Assembly (NCBI GenBank): GCA_002197995.1
Contig: NGZR01000003.1
Span: forward strand, 4,960,001-5,024,000
DNA: 64,000 nucleotides
Source of the DNA: Gaeumannomyces sp. JS-464
Taxonomy: Eukaryota > Ascomycota > Sordariomycetes > Magnaporthales > Magnaporthaceae
Direction of reading: 5' to 3'
Shown: piece by piece, positions 57,841 to 64,000 of the stretch
Layout of the letters: the number at the start of each line of letters is the position of its first letter
Position numbering within the stretch: position 1 is the stretch's first letter
Notes under the pieces: generated by a model
What the model was told of the DNA's origin: nothing
The model's input: the letters and a program-made list of their open reading frames with translations, nothing else
Databases searched by the model: none
Translations under genes and position numbers: made by a program

Positions 57841-58593
57841 AGGCCGGCTTACTAGTATAAAAATCGAAAAGATTTAAATTAAGTAAAAAAAGTAAAGTGT
57901 AATTAGTTAATTCGTTTATTTTTTACCCGTTAAGTATGCCAAATATACCATTTAACTCGCTTTTTTACTTTATTTAATAAATACTTCTTTTATTATTTCC
58001 TAAGCGTTAAACTAACGCAAAACCCGCTAAATTTTTCTTTTAATATGCAAGCTATTACGGTTATATATATTACCAGATTTTTTAAAGGTTTAAACTAAAG
58101 CTTATAAACCGTATATACGGCGATTTTTCTAGTAATACTTTTTTAATATTAGTAAAAACTTAAAACCGTTTAAACTTTTTAAAAGCTTTTTTTAAATTAA
58201 TTAAAACACTTTTTTAAACTTTTACGATTAGTTAATTTCGAATACAAGGTTTTCGAGGTTTAAATTCGTTTTTTAAACGAAAAAGTGGCTTTTTATAACG
58301 TGGTTTACAAGCGAGTCGCGCATACAAGCAAGTCGCGCATTTTTCAAAGCGACGCGTGTTTCCCACTTCCAATTCCAATTTTTAACAACTATAATAACAT
58401 TGAAATTCAAAAAAGCTAGGATTGTTTTCGCTATGCAAGCAATTTAATTTAATTAAGATTTTTTTTTAAAATTTGGCAGCTAAAATTTACGATATTTTTA
58501 AATTTATATTGCGCGATTAACCCGCTGGCCGATTTGTTTAACGCGATAGCATGTTTAAATTACGAAAATTAACGGAATTTAAAAAAAAGCGCT

Positions 58594-58755
58594 TTGTTAT
58601 AAACAAGCTTTTACTTTTAAAATAAGGCCGTTTAAAAAAGGTGTTTAAAACAATACGCTTGTTAAAAAGTTTGGTAAACTTAATAACAATAGTTTAATTG
58701 CTTGCCTATAAAAGTGCTTTAAAGCTAACTTAAGTTAACTAATGCTAAAGCTTTA
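58594..58755 (+). repeat. Dispersed repeat copy 1 (~160 bp)
   Basis: Shares TTATAAACAAGCTTTT at one end and GCTTTAAAGCTAACTTAAGT at the other with 60392-60553, in the same orientation. Differences are mostly transitions. Confidence 0.85.
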
Positions 58756-60391
58756 ATCGAAACTATTTAAAATAATAAAAAACCCTTCCTTTTTATAACT
58801 ACTCGTCCTTTTTTAATCGCTGGATATGTTAGTTATATTTATAGTTTTTATATCCCTAAACGTGGTGCTGGATATGTTAGTTATATTTATAGCTTTTATA
58901 TCCTTTTTTATCGAATATATCCGCATTAAACATATCCCTTTTTTAAGTTACGTAATAAGCGAAATGCGGGGTAACGTGCTTTCCTTTTTTGCTAAGTGCT
59001 GCCTTTTTTGCAGGCTTACCTTTATGCATGCTGGTCGTAACATAATATCGCTCGGCGTTTTTATATTTTCGATTTTAATATGTTATGCGGCTAATTGCAG
59101 TACTTTTTTTGGTCGTTTTTTTATATTAGTGTTTATTTTTTCTATACTTATTTTTAGCGGTTTTTTACTAAAGCGGTTTTACTTTAGTATTAATTAAAAT
59201 TATTTTAAAATAGTAGTTTAATCTTTTTATTTTATCGTTTTTACTTTCGTATTTTACGGTTAAAATATCGGATGTTTATATATAATCGATTATGCTTTTT
59301 CGCTTGTTAAATTTTTTTCGTTATTTTTTTATAAAGTATTACGAATTCGAATTTCCATTAATACGTTAATAAAAGTAATACGTTTTTTTTCGTTTCGTTT
59401 ATTATATACGTTTTATATAAAATAATGCATTTAAAATCTTTTATAAATACGGCGTAATATCGTAACGGCTGCGTTTCGATTTCCGTTAATAACGTATGCC
59501 ACTTTTTTAATACTTTAAAATTTAGCGAATATATTAAGTAAATGTTAATGTTTTTTTTAGTAAGGTTTGCAATGCTATTGCTACTTAATCGTATCCGTTT
59601 TAGCTTTTTACGATGCGGGGTTTAACTGTTAATAAACGTATAATACTGCGTTTAAACGGCTATTGGTTTGGTAATAAACCATTTCGTATTTGCATTTTGC
59701 TAATCTTTTTAAATTTCCGTATCGGTTTAATTCCGGCTTTTTATAGCTATAATATCGTGTTTTTGCCTGCTAAGCAATAAAATATCTCCTTTTCTACTCT
59801 TTTTCTTTATGTTTTAATATAATATCGAAATTACTATACGGGTTTTTTTTAAGCTTTTTTATACGTTAAACGGTTAATGTTATTCGTTATTAGTAACGGT
59901 TTAAAAAAGGAAGGAAAGCCTATTAGGAGTATTGTTTTTTCGGCTTCCTTTCGTACTTGCTCGTTTGCTATAATAGGAGGTTTAATTAAAAGGGAGCTTG
60001 TTTTCGAAGCGAAATGTGTTATAGCTAAAAGAGGCGGCCGTGTATTAGTTCGGCTTTTGGGTAATTGCGAATCTTTACGGGGTTTGCCAATTGGTCGGCG
60101 TTTTAAGGTTTAAATCGGTAAGTTGTTATCCGAGTTTAAATTGTTTCTTCTTCGTTTTTACTAGGGCTTGTTAATCTTTTAATCCCGAGTTTTTATTTAT
60201 TTATATTAAACTTGTAATATAACGGTTTCGCTACGAATTAAACGTTTAATTGCACCGTTATAATTATAAAGCGAATGTAAACTCGCAAAATATATATAAA
60301 AGCTTATAATAACTTAAAACGTATATCGCGCAAACGGGATACACGTTTTTTTTAATATAAAAGTTTTATTTATAACGTTAATGCAAAGCTA

Positions 60392-60553
60392 CTTGTTATA
60401 AACAAGCTTTTGCTTTTAAAGTAAAGCCGTTTAAAAAAGGTATTTGGAATAGTACGATCGTTAAAAGGTTTAATAAACTTGGTAATAGTAGTTTAATTGC
60501 TTGCTTAAAAGGGTGCTTTAAAGCTAACTTAAGTTAATTAATGCCGAAGTTTT
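60392..60553 (+). repeat. Dispersed repeat copy 2 (~160 bp)
   Basis: Direct copy of 58594-58755 and, with 60888-61060, half of an inverted pair flanking about 330 bp. Confidence 0.85.
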
Positions 60554-60659
60554 ATATTATAACCGCGTTTTTAAAAAGGGAAATGCGGGGCGGTTTAAAA
60601 CAAAGGAAAGGTTAAAACGACCCATTTTTACGCCCGGTTACGTGGCATCCTACTACGTA

Positions 60660-60830
60660 ATAAACGCAAAATATATTAGCTATAAATATAACCAATATTT
60701 ATAAGCAAAATATATTAGCTAGAAATATAACTAACATATTTATAAGCAAAATATGTTAGCTATAAATATAACTAATATATTTATAAGCGGGATATGTTAG
60801 CTATGGATATAGTTAATATATTTAAGGAAA
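60660..60830. repeat. AT-rich tandem repeat, about 4 units of ~40 bp
   Basis: Units of the form TATTAGCTATAAATATAACT...TTTATAAGC. A related pair starting GGATATGTTAGTTATATTTA lies at 58825-58895. Confidence 0.8.
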
Positions 60831-60887
60831 TTGTAAAATAAACGAAATTATTATAAAAAAAGAAAGATTTCCTACTATTTTAAGTAG

Positions 60888-61060
60888 CTTTAACTAAAGT
60901 TTTAACATTAATTAGCCTAAATTAACTTTTAAATATCTTTTAAAGCAAGCAATTAAATTATCCTTTTAAATTACGTGTTTTTTTATTAACTAGCACTAGC
61001 GATATTATTTTTCCACTTTTAAAATGCTTTATTTTAAAAGCAAACTTTTAATTATAACAT
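60888..61060 (-). repeat. Dispersed repeat copy 3, inverted
   Basis: Matches the reverse complement of 60392-60553: AAAGCAAGCAATTAAA, CATTAATTA and TTTTAAAAGCAAA are shared. More diverged than copies 1 and 2. Confidence 0.65.
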
Positions 61061-62022
61061 TTTAATTAATTTTTTAATACCTCGTTAAAAGGAAAACAAT
61101 GCAGTTATAACAAGCAGTAGTAAAAAGTTTAAAAAGGAAAAAACCACGGTTTTACTTTTAACGGTGTTAAGTATAACCTTAATAAAGCCGCTAATACCGC
61201 TAATTTTTTTAAGCTTATAGCAAACGAAATCGCCAAAAGCTAAACCAAAGTAAAGCAATTTACTATGAAATTGTTATTTTTTTTAAAATGCTTATCGCGG
61301 TTAAAACGTACAAATTCCCGTTTTTAAACTTTTACGAAAGGGAAAACGGCAAATTAAAACGTTTTTTACTAAATGCAAAAACTATATTAAGTTTTACGAA
61401 TAACAATTCGTAAACGAGGAATAAAAGGTTATTTACGCTATTATTAAATTAAACGGTAAAATAAAAAAGTGGTTTTAGCCGACTTAAAACAACTATTTTA
61501 AAAGGTATAAAAATAGTTAAAAAATTACCAAAATTATTTTCGCTAATTTCGAAACCTTTAAAAAAAAAGTTAAAAAAAAGTTCGAAATAATTAACGAAAT
61601 TTAAATCGCCGAACGAAATTTGCTAAGCTTTAAATAACGAAAAGCCGCGGTTAAATACGTTGTAAATTTTTAGCGAATTAACATTAAACTTAACTAAATT
61701 AACGCTACGTTAATATTACATTTTTAAACGGCTTGCGCGAAAACGTAAAAAATAAATTCGCGAAATGACACCGTTTTAAGTTTTTTACGGATTAAGTTAA
61801 AACGCAATCCGTTTTAACGATAAATTGTATAAACGATAATAGGAAAAAAAATATAATTTTAAAAATGTAATATAAAATAATAAAGCTAATTAAAAAAAAG
61901 GCTAAAAAGTAACCTATTACGGTTTATAAAACGCATTTAACTTTATAAACTTTAATGCGGGGCTATTTAACTAATAATAAAAGTAGTAAAAAAAGCAAAA
62001 GCTAAACTCGAAAAACGGGAAA

Positions 62023-62064
62023 TGCTTTAAATGCGGCCAAACCGGCTATATTAAAGCAAATTGC
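62023..62064 (+). pseudogene. Gag zinc knuckle of the second element
   Basis: Reads CFKCGQTGYIKANC: C-x2-C-x4-[H to Y]-x4-C. The histidine has become tyrosine (CAT to TAT), the same C-to-T change as in the first element. Confidence 0.85.
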
Positions 62065-63834
62065 TTTTAACGGATAATAACCGTTAAATAACTAACTTTT
62101 AACGAACGTAAATAAATTAAACATAAAAAGGATTGTGTTTTAAGTTAACGTTTAGCTAAACGTATTGTTATAACGAATTATATGCTATATATTAGTTCGA
62201 TAAAAAGGCTATTAAATGGTATTTTTGAAAATTTCGAAATATTTATATATTTAAAGGTATAAAACTTAAATATAACAGCGAAGGAAAGTAGCGCGTCGTT
62301 TTTAAAATTATAAATTCGGAAAAAAAAACGACGCCGTTTTTTGTAAAATTTAAAAAGGAGCAACCTTAGCAAGTGGTTTAAAAAAAAGAAAAGCCCGAAA
62401 AAAGCTTTTAAACTAAACACACCTTTTTCGAAAATCAGAAAATTCCAATACCGACGTTAAAATAAACCAAAACGGATAAAAATTTAAAACGACCGAATTT
62501 TAAAAACGAGCAAAAAGTTTAAACAACGTAACTTTTATACTTATAATTTGTAAAAGCTAGGTAAATTAAAAAAATTAACGCGCTTTTACGCTATTCGACG
62601 TTTTAAAGTGTTTTTGGAACGTTAAAGTTCTAAAACACTTAAATGGCCCGTTATGCTACGCCACCCCAGCGAACGAAAATAACGGCCAACTTTTATCGTA
62701 ATTTAACAATTAATAAAAAGTTAAATATATTAATTACTGGTTTAACGACGCAAACGAGCTAAAAAGGGCTGCGTTAAAACCCGAAAACCATTTTAGCATT
62801 AATTTAAAGCATTTTAGCATTAATTTAAAGCATTTTAAACATTTACACCTGTTTTAAGCAAAATGTATTTATAAAAAATGCAAATTTTATTTATAACCCA
62901 AGTTTAAACACGATTTCTTCCTACGGAAATTAAAAAATAAGCTTAAAATTAAGCCCCGTTTAGTATTCCAGTTATTACATAAAAATTAGCCTAAATCGGC
63001 AAGTTTACCGCAATTTTAAACCTAATAAACAGTACCTAATGCTATATATTACTAAAACATTTAATTAAGAGAAATGCGAAACTACGGAATGCAAAAAACA
63101 TATGGTATAAAAAGCGAAAGTTTAGCATTAAAAAATCGCATAAACGTATATCCCGTTTAACTTAAATAAAAAAACGAACGTACGGTACTCGTTTTTTTAT
63201 TAAAAAATTAAAAAAAAACCACTCGAGTGGAAAGCAGGAAATGGAAAACGAAAACTTATAAAAACTTTCGCAATGGCTAAATTAAATTAACTGTACGATT
63301 ATTAACATTTCGGATAAAATATTAAAAAAAAAGTTACGGTAATAATTAACTGCGAAATATAAAGCGATTATATATCGTTATAAACGGTTAAACGATATAA
63401 AATCCTTATAAAACGAAAACATTAACCGTATTAACTAAAAACGGTTAAAAAATACCCGTCGCTTATAATAAAAAATAAATTAACTAAAAAATATAGCTAA
63501 TAATATTACGCACCCGGAATAAGGAAAACGTTATTATTATGCTAAATAAGTTAAATGTAAAAAAAAAATGTAATTTTCGAAATCTTTTAACTTAAGAAAA
63601 ACAATTTACAAATAAATTAGGTTACCAGCCAAATTTAATAAAAAAAACATAAATAATTAAAACAGCTTACTAAATACGAACCTTAAACCGTAAAAATAAA
63701 AAATAATAAAAAAAAGGTTATAACGGTAATAAAATTTAACAATTTACTTTCGTATTTAATATTAACGAATATACAATTATTTAAAATGGAAAACAATTAA
63801 AATAACTAAATTAATATTAAAAAACGGCTCGCGA

Positions 63835-64000
63835 ATATTCCGGAAATATATTACAAATACGAAAAGTTGTTTAAAAAAAACCTAAAAACGGTGCTTTTCG
63901 AATATAAACCGTCCGATTTTAAAATTAAACTTAAATTAAAAACGCAATTTAAATACTAAAAGTTGTATTAGTTTAACCCTTAGCAATAGGAGGTATTAAA
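63835..64000 (+). pseudogene. Reverse transcriptase N-terminal relic of the second element
   Basis: The segment from IPEIYYKYEKLF to the window end matches the region just before Ty3 RT motif 1. Gln codons appear as stops (CAA/CAG to TAA/TAG). Confidence 0.75.

Larger units (their letters stand above)
57842..61249. other. AT-rich, gene-free DNA
   Basis: Apart from the repeats listed separately, I see only degenerate AT-rich sequence without a protein-like frame. The short hydrophobic open stretch at 58826-59197 is a translation of the GGATATGTTAG repeat and T-rich DNA. Confidence 0.6.
61250..64000 (+). mobile_element. Second Ty3/gypsy element, plus strand, truncated by window edge
   Basis: RIP-degraded Gag-Pol. 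At 61600-61700 a Gag segment reads IAERNLLSF, stop, RKAAVKYVVNF, the retrotransposon-gag pattern. The zinc knuckle follows at 62023-62064. At about 63835-64000 the start of reverse transcriptase reads IPEIYYKYEKLFKKNLKTV then YKPSDFKIKLKLKTQF. Stops abound. Its left LTR is not resolved and the right part lies outside the window. Confidence 0.75.

Noticed and set aside
58826..59197. Hydrophobic plus-strand frame as a membrane protein.
   Set aside because: It translates a tandem AT-rich repeat and T-rich decayed DNA; hydrophobicity is expected from T-rich codons.

Overview
The window is nuclear DNA of a filamentous ascomycete, most likely a sordariomycete. I infer this from short GT-AG introns with fungal branch-site motifs, CFEM and Kex2-processed secretome proteins, a BCS1-like AAA gene and an N-BAR gene of fungal type, and Ty3 chromoviruses mutated in the manner of repeat-induced point mutation (RIP). 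I cannot name the species.

It has two compartments. Positions 1 to about 46.1 kb are GC-balanced and gene-bearing, with thirteen protein genes I can support. In order: a secreted repeat protein with dibasic cleavage sites (minus); a GPI-anchored CFEM protein (plus); a multi-pass membrane protein (minus); a RING protein (minus); a BCS1-like AAA ATPase (minus); an amidase (minus); a cupin (plus); a glutathione S-transferase (minus); an App1-like phosphatidate phosphatase (minus); an N-BAR protein (plus); cyclin H of TFIIH (plus); a large BIRC6/UBE2O-type ubiquitin-conjugating enzyme (minus); and an intronless GH127 beta-L-arabinofuranosidase with a LamG insertion (plus). They do not form an obvious pathway cluster: housekeeping genes (cyclin H, E2, BAR, App1, AAA) are interspersed with secretome genes (repeat protein, CFEM, GH127).

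From about 46.2 kb to the end the DNA is AT-rich, gene-free transposon wreckage. It holds a complete 8.85-kb Ty3/gypsy chromovirus on the minus strand (two 285-bp LTRs, 5-bp CGGCA target duplication, Gag zinc knuckle, RT, integrase and chromodomain relics), a 1.6-kb inverted-repeat element flanked by TA that carries a tRNA-like sequence, several AT-rich tandem and inverted repeats, and the 5' half of a second, plus-strand Ty3 element running off the right edge.

A dominant technical feature is that twelve of the thirteen genes need one or more bases restored to read through. Almost all breaks are single missing bases, mostly beside G/C runs, and restoring them gives whole-codon totals in the genes I could fully reconstruct. 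This looks like an uncorrected sequence-error signature rather than mass pseudogenisation, so the coordinates below describe loci, not necessarily clean open frames.

The most interesting biology is the eight-unit Kex2-type repeat precursor at the left end, the bacterial-looking GH127 gene sitting 288 bp from a retrotransposon, the very unequal mutation of that element's two LTRs with near-complete sparing of CpG, and an amidase whose catalytic lysine position reads serine.
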